Under the pieces are notes generated by a model. It did no database searches. It was not told where the DNA came from and saw only the letters and a list, made by a program, of their open reading frames with translations. A stretch of 64,000 bases of DNA. Source: Tenebrio molitor. Lineage: Eukaryota; Arthropoda; Insecta; Coleoptera; Tenebrionidae. The stretch's first letter is position 1. Each line of letters opens with the position of its first letter. Below, piece after piece: positions 36,881 through 48,914 of the stretch. The position numbers and the translations under genes are program-made. Where the stretch lies: assembly GCF_963966145.1 (NCBI RefSeq), contig NC_091055.1, positions 3,844,001 to 3,908,000 on the forward strand, in the 5' to 3' direction.

Positions 36881-37709
36881 TGACCAGTTTTTACAGGAAA
36901 TTTAATACAAACATTAATCTGTTTGCCGCAATTGGCTCTTCCGAGAGATGATAGGAGCGTTTGATAACCTCATTCAATTCAGCCAAACATTACAAGTGTT
37001 GTTGAAATAATTATATGACAATATTTGATGGATTAAACTCCCTTGACGACAATAACCAAGGGCCGTTTGCCACGTACGTGCTTGGAGAAGGACTTTGGTG
37101 GTTTATGTTATTTTATGAGACGTTTTACAGTTTTTCCCATTCGATCAAACCCACGCCTGTGTATCATAAGAACTCTAAAAAATATTGCTCACGTACGTAG
37201 ATCACTACCTAAATCATATAGTTGGGGGAGTGGATTGGAGTCGACCAGAAAATAGTGTAAATATTGCCGAACAAAAGTGCGATTAAAAGAAAGTACATAT
37301 TTGAAATTCTTGTCTGTTAATGGAAATTATAACAAAATCAGTCGCCAAATAAAACGTGTTTTAAAGACGTCATTTTGAAAGCTAGTTTACGAACTGTATT
37401 ACAGTCAACTTCTTAAATTATAGTTTTCTATGACGTTTCATTAAAAAACATAACATTCATGCCCATTTTACGACTTTATAATCTTACTTTATCGGAGTAT
37501 AAACTTGTTTATTTCCCATATTTCCTATTTGGAAACTTAACGCATATCGGAAACTGCATACAGCTTCATGAATTTTTAAATACCTGCTGTTGAGAGTATA
37601 CGTCTAATAAACTCTTCGCACTGAAAACAATGTTTGTTGAGTTTACACACCAGAGGCACGAACTTTTTTAATAGAAACTTTATTAGCAAAATTCGTTAAT
37701 AGTTATTTA
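36881..37709. other. Unassigned stretch
   Basis: Two overlapping frames at 37015-37255 have no motif. Nothing else recognised. Confidence 0.4.
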
Positions 37710-37829
37710 CATTACAAATGCGGTAGGCTACATTTTACAGCGCGAGGTTTTTAGATTGAAACACGACCGCGCAGCGGGAGTGATTTAACAAAAACCGAGC
37801 GATGTAAAATGCCTACCGCATTAGTAACG
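37710..37829. mobile_element. 120-base hairpin MITE
   Basis: An imperfect palindrome. AATGCGGTAGGC, ATTTTACA and GGTTTTT in the left arm are matched in the same inward order on the complementary strand by the right arm. It is GC-richer than its surroundings, and a single-stranded copy would fold into a hairpin with arms of about 50 bases. No clear target duplication. Confidence 0.7.
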
Positions 37830-39964
37830 TATTAATGTTTTTGGCTGATAACTCGTTTTCTCGAATTTGAAATTTGTTGTAACCAATAATTTTGCAAAAT
37901 CTGTCAAAGACTGACATTTGATTAATAAAATACCAGAATGTAATCTATTATACCGATAACTGATATGCTTACGATTTATACCACAAGATGGCGCCATCAG
38001 AATTCACAATTTTCTCAGAAGAAAACAATTAAATTATGTTCATTTTCGAAAACTGAACGGATCAATGGTAGCGGCATCTTGTCTTAGTATAAATGGACTT
38101 TATTTATATGATAAGCTGACAGTTTTTTTGGAGGTCCCTGAAAGCTTAAAATCTTCGTGGTATTTTACACACCCCGTGCGGTAAAATAACAGAAAGTTTG
38201 ATTAGTGTGTAAAAATCAAGATACGGTAGCTGTTCAAAATGTGTAAACATATCATTCAGAGTTGAGGAGGCCAAAAAAAATGTTATACTACTTTAAGAGG
38301 CGTAAACATTTTTTCAAAATTGTCACAGGCCTTTTAACGTTCCAGTATTTAATTAGTCAGTCTTTAGAACTCTACGTGTACAGAAGATTTTAAAATTAAA
38401 AAATGTATAAACTTTTAATGTAATAATTGGGATTTGAATGATTTACATATTGGCGGATTTTTCGTCGGCGTCCGTTTAAAATGTTTTGCGCCAAAAACAA
38501 AACCCAATAATAATTGACGCAAAGCAGTGTATCACACGCTGTTAATTTTTCACTTTACGGTTAAAATTCAAATCACACAAACCAGTCAGCCGAATCCATC
38601 ACAAAAATAATTCGATATCATAAGGTGGTAGTCCTGTCAAAAACTGACTAGTACAAATACGATTTTTACAATTCGAAGTCATTACTATTTTGGCATTTTT
38701 ACCGATCACGCGACGTGTACAAAATAACGAATTTACAAAAATGTAATTGTACCCTTGCAGACAAACCTTTGTGGCTCAAATTACGGACCAATGAACGTGA
38801 GCATTTACTAACCAAAATTGAGTTAATTAGATTTACGTTAAGTGTAAAGCAAAAATGGAGCAAACAATGTTCAAAATGATTTCTTACGCCAAACTGGACA
38901 CAAAATCGTTGTTTGTTTTTATTAAAAGGTGGCTTTTTTGCGCGAAAAACCTAGTGTTGAGTTAATCAAAGTTGTATTTTCGGTGCTGACATCTAGTATG
39001 ATTTTCAGGGAGTTGTTATTTTCAATATAATTTCCACCGATGCAATTTCACTCCGTCCATTTTCTCGTAGTCTATTTATACAAAGTAATCCAATACCACA
39101 ATATCCTTTGATACACCAATACTATTTTCTTTTTCTCATCTGTAACAGTCTTCCAGAGCATGGCAATTCTGCTACAAATTGTATTATTTTTTAGTCAAGC
39201 TCAAGTAAAAAAAATGTGCATACAGGACTTTACATCTGAAGTTAATATCAAATTGATTGGAAAAAGTTTTGTAAAATAAGTTCATTAATGTAAAATTTGT
39301 ACATATTTTTAAAAAATGGTTAGATTTTTTTTCGAATTTTTTTGTCATAATATTGTCTACACTGAGTGATGAAGTGTAAAAATTTTATCAACTTAAAATT
39401 AATTCTATACATAGATAGACGCTTAGAAAATCAATTTTTTTATTTGTTAAATACAATATTTAATTATAAAATCATTATAACCAATTACATCTAAGCAAAA
39501 TTATTTATTCCACGTAGCAATTAATTAAAAATCTATCAGATCGATAGCAGGGGAGTTTTTTGAGTGTTTAAAAAATTTAAAATTAAATTGAGTATAATCT
39601 GAAATTTTCCTCCACTAAATTTCTTATTCAATAAGTCGATATCAATTCTGGCACAACAAAGATTAAAATGGTTTCCGTACTAAATCTACTATATTTTCAT
39701 TCGTTCACGATGTAATAAAATCTCATATGTTGCTGTTCTATTCAGATTCGGATTGCTTTATAAATATTTTGTATGTTTAAAAGCATGTTATAAAGTGGCT
39801 ACTGGGAATAAAGTATGTAACGTGCATACCTAAATAAATAATTTTTTAGATAACTAATGTATAACCAATTTACAATAACAATGAACAGGAGAAAAAAAAA
39901 TAGTACATGGTTCTAATACATTGACCATTTATATTTTTGTCACATCCACGAAATGATTTAAAGC
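37830..39964. other. Unassigned stretch
   Basis: No gene. A weak inverted similarity between ACAAGATGGCGCCA (about 37984) and TGGTAGCGGCATCTTGT (about 38067) may be an old hairpin element. Confidence 0.4.
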
Positions 39965-39966
39965 TA

Positions 39967-40292
39967 TCGGGCCTTCAAATAAATATATATTTAGAGTAGG
40001 CGTAGGCGACATTCTAATTCTGTTAACAGTGTAAAGTAATTTTTGTAGGTAACCAATTATTCCCCGGAGTTACACAGGTTACATAGTAAGCTTTTTCCTA
40101 AAATTCATATTGTCATATTCCGTGGAGGGGGAATAGGGAGAATGCATTACAAAAATTAAAAATATTTTCTAACCTAATTTTATTTCGTTAAATTGTCAGA
40201 CGTTTCTTGTGTCATTTTCTACGCTGGAAAAATGTTGCAAACAATTGAATTTCCATAGGTTGCTCTAAATATAAATTTATTTGAAGGCCCGT
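39967..40292. mobile_element. Family G MITE, copy 1 (326 bases, CGGGCC ends, TA duplication)
   Basis: Ends TCGGGCCTTCAAATAAA and, inverted, ACGGGCCTTCAAATAAA, with the inverted repeat continuing through TTATATTTAGAG for about 30 bases. TA lies outside both ends (39965-39966, 40293-40294). It is nearly identical to 47294-47618 apart from a few substitutions and short indels, which suggests relatively recent spread. Non-coding. Confidence 0.93.
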
Positions 40293-40294
40293 TA

Positions 40295-42197
40295 TTTAAA
40301 CGTTGTTTTTTAATAAAGAGTTTTTTCAAAACAACAAACACTATTAATCAATTTTTGCAGTTTTATAAAAATTCCAAAAAAATATATAAACATTTTAAAG
40401 GCAAAAACATGGTGCTAAAAATTTAATCTTTGTCTCATTTTTGAAGCATTGCTAGTTAGTGCCCTGCAGGGAGGAGAAATGACATAATTTTCGAAATTTT
40501 AAAAATAAAATAAAATTTATGAATGTGACGGACGTGTTTGCACAATAATTTTTAATATTTTAAAATTATGTACATATATCTTAAATTTTCAAAGTTAATG
40601 AGAGATAAATTTTATATGATTTGAATTATTTTAGGCATTGTGAGGCAATAAAATTTGGAGTCATAGTGGTCTTGCTCTCCTTGATTTTTTATTGCAAATA
40701 ATAATTCCCTCCCCGTACAAATAAAAATATGGCAATGCTTGTTTTGGGCAAACAACAATTTATTCATGTAGGTGAACAAAATATTTGTTTTTAAATTTAA
40801 GCGTAAAAAAAATCATAAACGCAGATCATGTTAAAAAAATTGTATTAAATTTTTTCCTAAACATAATTTCCCCGTATCTTTAAATCTTGTCTTTTGCATT
40901 TTTTTTTTTAATTGTTTTGCTGATAGATATGTATTTATAAATTTAATTTTGCCTAAAAATAATTACTAAAAAGTAGGTATTCAACGTATCCAAACAAACA
41001 ACCCTTAAATATTAGAAGAAAAGTTACAAAGAAGTTTTTTTTAAACTTGATATAATTTGAACATTTTGAAGTCTCACCATTTTTTTTTCGATTCAAACAG
41101 ATTCGAAAAGTGACAGTAAACTGTTTTTTTATAGGATCAAACAAATTATGTACATATATACAAGCGTATTAAAATGTTGGTTTTAATTTAATTTGGTGTC
41201 ATTTCTGATGAAACAAAAAAAATGCAAAAATTACTTTACCAAATCTTGTATATTATATGTTTGCAATCGAATAAAATCTTGTTGGGATAATTTACGCCCT
41301 ATTTACCGTAATTTGATATGTTTTGTAACTTTAGCTGTGCCATAAAGTGGTTACAAAAAAGAAGCTGCGTAGCGTATCTGCATGAATAATCCTTTAGATA
41401 ACCATCGTGTAGTTAGTTCAGTAACACCAACTTGTCGATGTCTGCAAATTGCGGTTCCACGCCGAAAACCCCAAACCCTTTCAGACAGACCGCCGTGTGT
41501 AAATTCCGGCGCTAGCTATATTTTCATTTTATTTTCACATTTCACCTGTCAACTCGTTTCCTATATTAGGTAACTGAATTGTATGAAGTTAATTTCGGTG
41601 GTGACGATGTCCCTCATAGAGAAAAAAATGGCAAGAATTTATATTACAATTAAATTAAGTTCCACGTGAAGTAAATTTAGCCAGTGACGACGTCTAAAAA
41701 AAATAAAAGTCGGAGTATACGAGACGCTATGGTTGTCCTAAATTTTAATATTTTCATTTTGCATGAGCTGGAGCTTAATGCATTCGAATGGTGACCTATA
41801 TTGTTTAAATGATCGCGGGGGTTGTACGAATTTGAAGGAGACGCGATGCGAAATCCAGAAAATATTGTACGGGCCGATTCGATAAATATGAACGGGGGAA
41901 CTATGTAATTTTTAATTAAATCTGGACCATCCGGAGTTGAGTTGCGTCGAAGAAAAATGTGTTCATCACGCGAAAATTCCGCGAAGAACGGCGAGATCTC
42001 TAATTGGAAAATAAGAATTGAGCGAGATAAACATTCAGAATGTGAGCCGTACATTCCTAATTCAATAACAAGAGCAAAGCTCAAAGAACCACCTCGAACA
42101 TTAATAAATGAAATTAGCTATCCCTCAAAGCCTGTCAGCTACGCCAAGATGAGATCTGTAGGAGACCGCTTTGGTCTTGTAAAAGTATTAGACTCAC
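40295..42197. other. Unassigned stretch, presumed first intron of the minus-strand gene
   Basis: If the exon at 42198-42294 is real, this lies in its first intron. From 41677 to 42241 both strands are open for 99-135 codons; neither frame has a recognisable motif and at most one can be coding. The rest is AT-rich with no element boundaries. Confidence 0.4.
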
Positions 42198-42294
42198 CAT
42201 TAGAAGTGGCGCCTGTTGAAGATGCCGCCTGGGCGAAGTAGAGGATGCTGGAAAAAATGAAAAGTCTTTGACACTTGCTCTTCCTGCGGAACAT
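42198..42294 (-). CDS. Probable first coding exon: signal peptide of an unidentified secreted or membrane protein
   Basis: On the minus strand an ATG at 42294, with G at -3, opens a frame of 32 codons plus one base. The N terminus is basic (MFRRKSKCQR), followed by a hydrophobic core (LFIFSSILYFAQA) and a small-residue segment (ASSTGATSN) with a plausible signal peptidase site after AQA or AQAA. The frame then meets AATG|GTGAGT, a consensus 5' splice site, exactly where a signal-peptide exon would end (phase 1). Upstream DNA is GC-richer with CCAAT motifs. I cannot find exon 2, so the protein family is unknown. Alternatives: chance ORF, or an internal exon beginning at the TTTTTTCCAG acceptor-like sequence within this segment. 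Confidence 0.5.
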
Positions 42295-42620
42295 AACGGC
42301 GAGTCCGTGCACTCGGTTCTTTCGTCTCGCACGCGTCTTCGCCACCAAGGGGACCTCGTGTTTACGTCTTCCCAGGTCTGACCGTCATATGTTCTCTCGT
42401 CAAAAACCGGAGAAACACTAACATTTCTGAGAGAGTTTTGCCGCTGTACCTTCGCTCATGCGCCTTTTTCGATTTTCGTGCCGGCTTTGGCCAATCACGC
42501 ACCGCAAGGTCTTACCAATAAACCAATAGGAAAATCAAAAGACGTTACATGGGAGGGTCTAGAACATGTAAGATATGTAATTAGAATTATAACACATAGG
42601 TAGGACTAACTCTAAATAAA
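42295..42620 (-). promoter_or_regulatory. Candidate 5' UTR and promoter of the signal-peptide exon
   Basis: A block with more CpG and higher GC than its neighbours lies immediately upstream of the ATG. GGCCAATCACG (about 42488) and CCAATAAACCAATAGG (about 42514) give CCAAT-type boxes. No convincing TATA box was found. The promoter call rests on composition and position only. Confidence 0.35.
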
Positions 42621-43727
42621 AGTTGTAATGGGCACGTGCTCCACCACGTCGGGACTCCTTCCCCCGCGTCTTGATCGCTGTTTGTTCGCTCGCTCTGGGT
42701 CGACTCTGATGGGAGACGTCTTCGAGATGCTCTTAAATTGTCGACGCTTTAGACGACACCGGAGCGAACGCGATTTTTGTTGACCGCTGGATCGTCCAGA
42801 TTAATTGCACAACATAAAACCTGACCTCAACTTTGTAAATCGATGAAATATATAATTGTTTCCGGACCATATAATCAATTCCCATATATCTACCCTTTCC
42901 ACCTTGAATACTTTTCGTTATCACAGTTTAAGTTTCGTAATAAAAATTTGTTATTCCCATTTCTTTTATTATAACCGATTTTTACGTTTACGTCCACATA
43001 AATTAATTCAGAATGGACCGCATATTCTTCAAAATTACCCTTGACTTCTTCTACTCGAAAGAGAGAAACCATTTTTTAATAACATTGTATTTACTTCAAT
43101 CGTAAAAACGTTCAACTTCATTTTACAAGATCATGAAAAATAGTGGGTTATAAAGTTCAGAAAAGTAACAATAATACCATGTTTCTTTTTCTATTTACAT
43201 CTTCTCTGATCCCTCAAACAACCAATTACGAATATGTAGATTCTATTTTTATAACGTGAGAAATTATGTTTGTTTAGGTCTTTTTGCAAGAAAGAATCAG
43301 GATTAATACGATTTTTTTTAATAAGTGTCATATTTCGATAATCATCTCTATCTGGAAGAAAAATAAATTGATCCATTTAAATAGATATTAGATATATTTA
43401 CATCTTCATATCTTATTTTTTAGACGATCCTCATTTGCACCGCGGTTGTTTTAACTTTTCTTAATGTCAACGTTGTCTCCATTAATCTGGCAACAGCGTA
43501 AAAGTTCTAGTAATATTGACCAAAGTTGGTAGGAACTAGAATGTCTTAACCTCAAACTATTCCGACATTTTGTACGAATACAAAATACTAAAAAGAAACC
43601 GAAGTAAATGATGAGGGGAATGGGAATTTGAACCGAAGTATATTGCAAAATAAACAGGAAATTAGATAAGGACAGTTGAAAAAATATTTCTCTGAAATTT
43701 TTATAAATAAATTATATATCATAATTA
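42621..43727. other. Unassigned stretch
   Basis: GC-richer until about 42800, then AT-rich. No motif-bearing frame. Confidence 0.4.
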
Positions 43728-43829
43728 ATGCCCGTTTGCACCGTCGCACTAAGCAATGCTTATAAGTATTGGATAACAATGTGATTCGATTACTTAAGCA
43801 TTGCTTAGTACGACTGTGCAAACGGGCAT
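43728..43829. mobile_element. 102-base near-perfect hairpin MITE
   Basis: ATGCCCGTTTGCACCGTCGC at the left is answered by the inverted ATGCCCGTTTGCACAGTCGT from the right. Both continue ACTAAGCAATGCTTA, so each arm is about 38 bases around a 25-base loop. TA-rich flanks, exact duplication unclear. No coding capacity. Confidence 0.82.
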
Positions 43830-44010
43830 AAATGCAAGAATAATTGTCGTTGATTTCTCAATAATTGGCTATATTTTATTAAAATGTGAACAGAACAGCT
43901 TGACATAAATTACAAATAGAATTAAACTACAAGGAAATACATACATACATAATAATGGTCTTCTCTTATTAAATGAAATTGGTAACTTAAATAGGTACCT
44001 ATAACCTCAA

Positions 44011-44045
44011 ACTTAAGCATTGCTTAGTGTATAAAGTACATGCCC
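44011..44045. repeat. Half-copy of the 43728 hairpin element
   Basis: ACTTAAGCATTGCTTAGT followed by a short spacer and ATGCCC repeats one arm of the hairpin element 200 bases upstream. It is probably the remnant of a second insertion or a local duplication. Confidence 0.6.
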
Positions 44046-44397
44046 TGGTAAAATTACTTATTTCTGTCTAAAATGTGAGATAAGCCACAGAAATGTTAAA
44101 TTTTAATGAGTATTCCATTCACCTGTCATTTGTTAAAAATGGACCAATAAAAACACAATTTTACACATTTGTTACCATGGTTTCAAAATATTCCCACTCG
44201 TGGAAATTGTATCGGTAATACCACTAGTGATCCCAGCGATAATTTTAACAAATGAATGCAGCCTTGAGAATTGCTTCCAAATGGACTCACGTGTCTTTTT
44301 TGTCTTGTTGGAAACATTTTCTTCGATTTCTGCGTTAATTTCTTCTTCGGATTTGCTGCCAAATTGCCAAAGTTGGTTCATGGAATAGTCCTCCTCC

Positions 44398-44554
44398 GTA
44401 GTCCAAATTATGTAGACTACTTTTCAAACTGGTTTCACTCATTCAATTGTGCTTGCGAATCTCACTCGTGCTGACGCACTCGTGGATTCATTCCCAAGCA
44501 CAATTGATAATTCGAGACCAGTTTGAAAAATAATGGACATAATTTGGACTACTC
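44398..44554. mobile_element. 157-base hairpin MITE
   Basis: GTAGTCCAAATTATGT at the left and its inverse at the right edge are followed inward by TTTCAAACTGGT and CAATTGTGCTTG on both arms. The arms are about 65 bases. It lies 20 bases from the large foldback element that starts at 44574. Non-coding. Confidence 0.8.
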
Positions 44555-44573
44555 GTGGTATTATAAATGAATA

Positions 44574-45529
44574 CAGGCTGTTTGATGAAAAACGCCTCAA
44601 CCCATAACTTTGTTATTTATTACCCGATTTCAATGAACAAAAAAATCAAAGATATGGTTTTTTCAAGCGCTACAAAATAGCCATTAATTGGTTTATGTTC
44701 GGCGTTATCTTTAATAGCTAACGATAGTCAACTTTTTTTTTTTTAATGGACACATGTAGCTTTTTAGGCTTGGTCTGGTAAGGTTTTTTTTTCTGGATCT
44801 AATGATGTATTGAAAGTTATCATTTGGTTCATAGCTAACTGAAAAAAAAAAAACATTTTTTTGTGGTTCAGCTTAATATAAAATTTTTAAGAGTGCCGTG
44901 AAAAACAATCGGAATACAAAGTACGATAAATGTCATCTAAACGTCAGCTTAGAAGTTTTCATCTGCTTTTTTAACCTTTTTTATGTAAGTATAAATAAGT
45001 ATAAAATAACATTGTCAGTCATGCAGGATAGCAGTCATTTGACTATTATTTTATGTTCGAGTGTAATAAAAATCATAATTAGTCAAAAACAAAAAGTTAA
45101 TAGAAAAAATTATTATTATTATTATTAACTCTTCAAGATTGCACCTGAAAATTTTCAAACTCACACTTGACATTTGTTGCTATTTGTATTCCAATTGTTT
45201 TTCACGGCACACTTGAAAATTTCATAATAAACTGAACCACAATTAAAAATTGGTTTTTTTTTTTTCAGTCAGCTATGGATCAAACGATAACTTTTAATAC
45301 ATCGTTAGATTCAGAAAAAAAAACTTTATCAGACTGAGCCTAAAAAACTACATGTGTCCATTTAAAAAAAAAAGTTGACTATCGTAAGCTACTGAAAATA
45401 ACGCAAAAAAAAAAATTTTATACCTACTTCGTAGCGCATGAAAAACCATATCTTCGGTTTTTTTGTTCATTGAAATCGGATAATAAATAAAAAAGTTATG
45501 GGTTGAGGCGTTTTTTATCAAACAGCCTG
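44574..45529. mobile_element. Family C foldback element, copy 1 (956 bases, TA duplication)
   Basis: CAGGCTGTTTGATGAAAAAC at the left and CAGGCTGTTTGATAAAAAAC inverted at the right start arms of about 365 bases that stay recognisably complementary: CTCAACCCATAACTT, ATTTCAATGAACAAAAAAA, GATAGTCAACTTTTTTTT, ATGGACACATGTAG, CATAGCT.ACTGAAAAAAAA and GTGCCGTGAAAAACAAT. The centre is about 220 bases and includes an ATT microsatellite near 45110. TA flanks both sides. There is no transposase frame. Another, more diverged copy is at 54437-55541. Confidence 0.93.
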
Positions 45530-45531
45530 TA

Positions 45532-47161
45532 TAGGATGCCCACAATTAGGTACATATTGTCTTAAATTAATCGACAAAATTTCACTCAATTTCGCTCAAA
45601 AGTTGTAAAATTAATAATGATTAATCGATTATTATATGAATTTATCTGGAGAAGATAGAAGAAATTCACTAAAATTGAATTTTATAAAATGTATCTATGT
45701 GTCCATATTATTCTACTTCTAATATGTAGTTCTGAATCTTTTGAATCGTGTTTGATGATAATGAGAAATCCTTATGGGTGCTTAAAATTTAGAAAATAAA
45801 AGAAACTTTCGTGGCACTCTAGAAAGTAAAAACACTCCCACAACACACCTGTGTGAAATGGCATATCGGTTGAGAACCCCTGATCTAGAGAAACCAGTTG
45901 ATGACAAAATTACACCATTATTTTGAGAAATTAACAGCGAGTTTTACAGATGTTAAAAAATTAGATCATTTTGTTAGCTCATGGCGATTTAAATTTTGTA
46001 ATTCTATACGATTACAATCTTTATGTATATGTCTTGTTTTTCCAGTCTGGAAAAGAAACGCAAGCAACACACAACATTTTTGAAGTTTTCAAAAAAACAA
46101 AAGTAGAGGATTTAAAAGAGATAAAGATAATCCCTATTATAAAATCAGAGCTTCTCTCTGTTTGCAAAATCATCGACGAGAGAAAAGTACCTAATGTTAG
46201 ATTTTCAAAATATAGAGAAAAGTGATACAAATTATTCAAAGAGGACAAACACAATGTCATAAATGTTAGTTTAGGATTTTCGTATGAGAAAGAAATAGTG
46301 TTTTAATGTTTGAAATTTTTACAAAAGAAATCATGAATTTGGCCAAATTGTTTTAAATTGGAGAAGATATCGGAATCAGTTCATTATTTTATTTGCAAAA
46401 TCGCGTCATTTGTTAAATGTTGTATAATTATTGCTATAAAAAGAAACCACAAATCGTGAGTATTAAAAAAAAACTATATGTGTTAAAGACGAAAAATAAC
46501 ACTACAACACAAGGACCACATTCAAGTAATGTCATATTTTGAAGAAACTATGTACCTACCAAAGAGTAGAACAAAGCTCAGAGAAATTTTTGAAATTGTT
46601 TCATATACAGGGTGGACCATCGTATAGCATATTTGCAATACAACCCTTTTTAATTATTAAAAAAAATTGAAATTTAGAAGGCATACTCTTAAATTTCCGA
46701 TGTACGAAATGGCCGAATCATTTTTTATTTTTATAAAATAAAATAAATTTGAAATTTGACTTTGATAGCGTTTTATTATTAAAGTAATAAAACAATCCGG
46801 ATTTTTTTTTACAATCTTACCTACAGGAAAATGTATATTTTTATTATAGCAAATTTACATTTAATTTAGGATAATGACTGAAAAAATCGACATTTAACAA
46901 CTACGAACAAAGTAGTACCTAGCATTTTTATGGTATCTAGTATTTTAAAATGACGGAAATCATCAAACGGTGGTAAAATTTGATTTACAAGGGTCTCCAA
47001 TAAGTCGTCGGCACCTTACAAATCCAGGACCGTACCGCCACTTATGATTTACAGCTCGTTCCTTGCGGTAAGCGACCATTGTCAATCAAGAATTATGATC
47101 GAGGGTCGTCAATAAATTACTCACGTTTTGGTACCAAAAATTATTAAATTTCAATTAATTA
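45532..47161. other. Unassigned stretch with one solitary transposon end
   Basis: No gene called. At 46608, TA is followed by CAGGGTGGACCATCG with no inverted partner found. Two overlapping frames at 45898-46225 have no reliable motif. Confidence 0.4.
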
Positions 47162-47933
47162 GTATTCCGAGTTCGGAGCTTGGTAGGAGACATCCTGTTG
47201 ACCAAGTAAAAATGTTTAAAAAAAATTGCTGTCACTTTGAAAAAAATATCAAACTTACCAATATTTGTTCAAAAGTACTTGATTAATATTCTATCGGGCC
47301 TTCAAATAAAGATATATTTAGACTAGGCGTAGGCGACATTCTAATTCTGTTAACAGTGTAAAGTAATTTTTGTAGGTAACCAATTAATCTCCGGAGTTAC
47401 ACAGGTTATATAGTAAGCTTTTTCCCAATGTCATATTGTTATATTCCATGGAGGGGGAATAGGGAGAATGCACTACAAAAATTAAAAATATTTTCTAACC
47501 TAATTTTATTTCGTTAAAATGTCAGCCGTTTCTTGTGTCATTTTCTACGCTGGAAAACTGTTGCAAACATTTGAATTTCCATAGGTTGCTCTAAATATAA
47601 ATTTATTTGAAGGCCCGTTAGCTACGTTGTACTTCCCTTTTGAATAAAAATTGGAAAAATAAAACTTTTATTTTTTCGAGATAAAGCTGTTTTTTCAAGA
47701 AATGTCTTTTCATTTATATTTTAATATTTTACATAATCATCCTCACCATATTTCAAAATGAATGTCAACCATTTATATTTTTTATTTGAAGAAAACATAA
47801 TGAAAAGTTTGAACCTTCAGACCTTTGTAGAGATCCCCCTATATTTTTTATTTTATTTTATTTTTTCGAGATTCCTGAGATTTTTCTTTACAAGACCCCC
47901 CAACTTGGAATACGTTAATTTTGCGACACCCTG
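47162..47933. mobile_element. Family A MITE, copy 2 (inverted, one end missing), split by MITE G
   Basis: In reverse orientation this matches copy 1 at 35-1519 over its whole length outside the inserts, for example GGACATCCTGTTGACCAAG and ATTTTGCGACACCCTG. The right terminus plus TA (47934-47935) is intact, while the first 25 bases or so of the other terminus are gone. Copy 2 lacks the RT relic of copy 1; copy 1 lacks the G element found here. Each therefore documents the other's empty site. Confidence 0.9.
47294..47618. mobile_element. Family G MITE, copy 2 (325 bases) nested in family A
   Basis: Near-identical to 39967-40292. TA lies at 47292-47293 and 47619-47620. The intact family A sequence at about 1365-1385 (GCTAGAATATTAATC on the plus strand) shows a single TA at the corresponding position, which fixes the duplication as TA and the element ends to the base. 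Confidence 0.94.
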
Positions 47934-47935
47934 TA

Positions 47936-48914
47936 TAGGTACAAGGTACAATTATCAGTTATCACCCACGCATATCACTGTAGTCTTGTAACATGAAGTC
48001 TTAGTTATCTATTGAATATTAATCGCCTTAAAAAAACATAATATTAATTTATTTTAATGAAGTGTAGATTACGTTTGTATTGTATTACATTTTAATAAAA
48101 TTTTATATTCTAATACGGAACACTATACCTATTAAAAGATATTTAATGGAAAGCAATTTCAAACAAGCAACTCAAAGATTAACATTAACAGTGATTCTGC
48201 GAATTAAAATGTATTTGTAGTGATACCACAAATACGATAATAAATCCCCCAAGAGTATAAAATAATTATTAAAATGACCTCACAGTGCGCATAGTGATAA
48301 TCTTCGCAAATTTTTCTTTGCTTCGTAATAAAAGTGTAATTCTTACTTGTACTTAAGAGTAAGACAATCACATCTTACAGCAAATCTACAGTTGCCTATT
48401 ATCGATTTCTTTGTAAATTATGTATGTAACTGTACATAAATTTCAAAACATATTGTGCGCAACAATTATAGGAAATTGCCATACAAATTTTGTTGACCAA
48501 ATGTCTGATTTATGAACTTCCTTTCATAAGAGTAATTTGACATTGTTATGAAACATTGTTGATAACATCGATGTAACAACATTTACGTTAAGTGGAAATA
48601 TTATAATTCAAGCGAGCTAAAAAGATTATTTGACTTGAAAAGCAGTTATCTAGTAAATTCTGTTAAAACGCAAATTGCATTAAAACTTTTTCCATAAAAA
48701 AGAGATATAACTATATATTTCACCTAGTAATTACGAATTGAGGGAAACGTTTGATAATCATCGCTCCTGAACTCGGAGAGTATTTTTTTAATCTATGCTA
48801 AATTGAACAGATACCTCCAGATTTTTTTTATAATTAGCTCATCCACAATCTTTTCCCAGAATGTCACATTGCTATCGATTTAATTATGCAAATCGTGTCA
48901 CAACCCTAAATAAG
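47936..48914. other. Unassigned stretch
   Basis: AT-rich, no open frame with a motif, no element boundaries. Confidence 0.45.

Noticed and set aside
41677..42241. Open frames of 135 (minus) and 99 (plus) codons over the same DNA
   Set aside because: Open on both strands with no domain. Only the upstream minus-strand exon with a splice donor has independent support.
45898..46225. Overlapping frames containing LAHGDL, resembling the insect CHK/EcKinase HGDLW..N motif
   Set aside because: The catalytic Asn position and surrounding conserved residues do not fit, and the frame has no other kinase motif.
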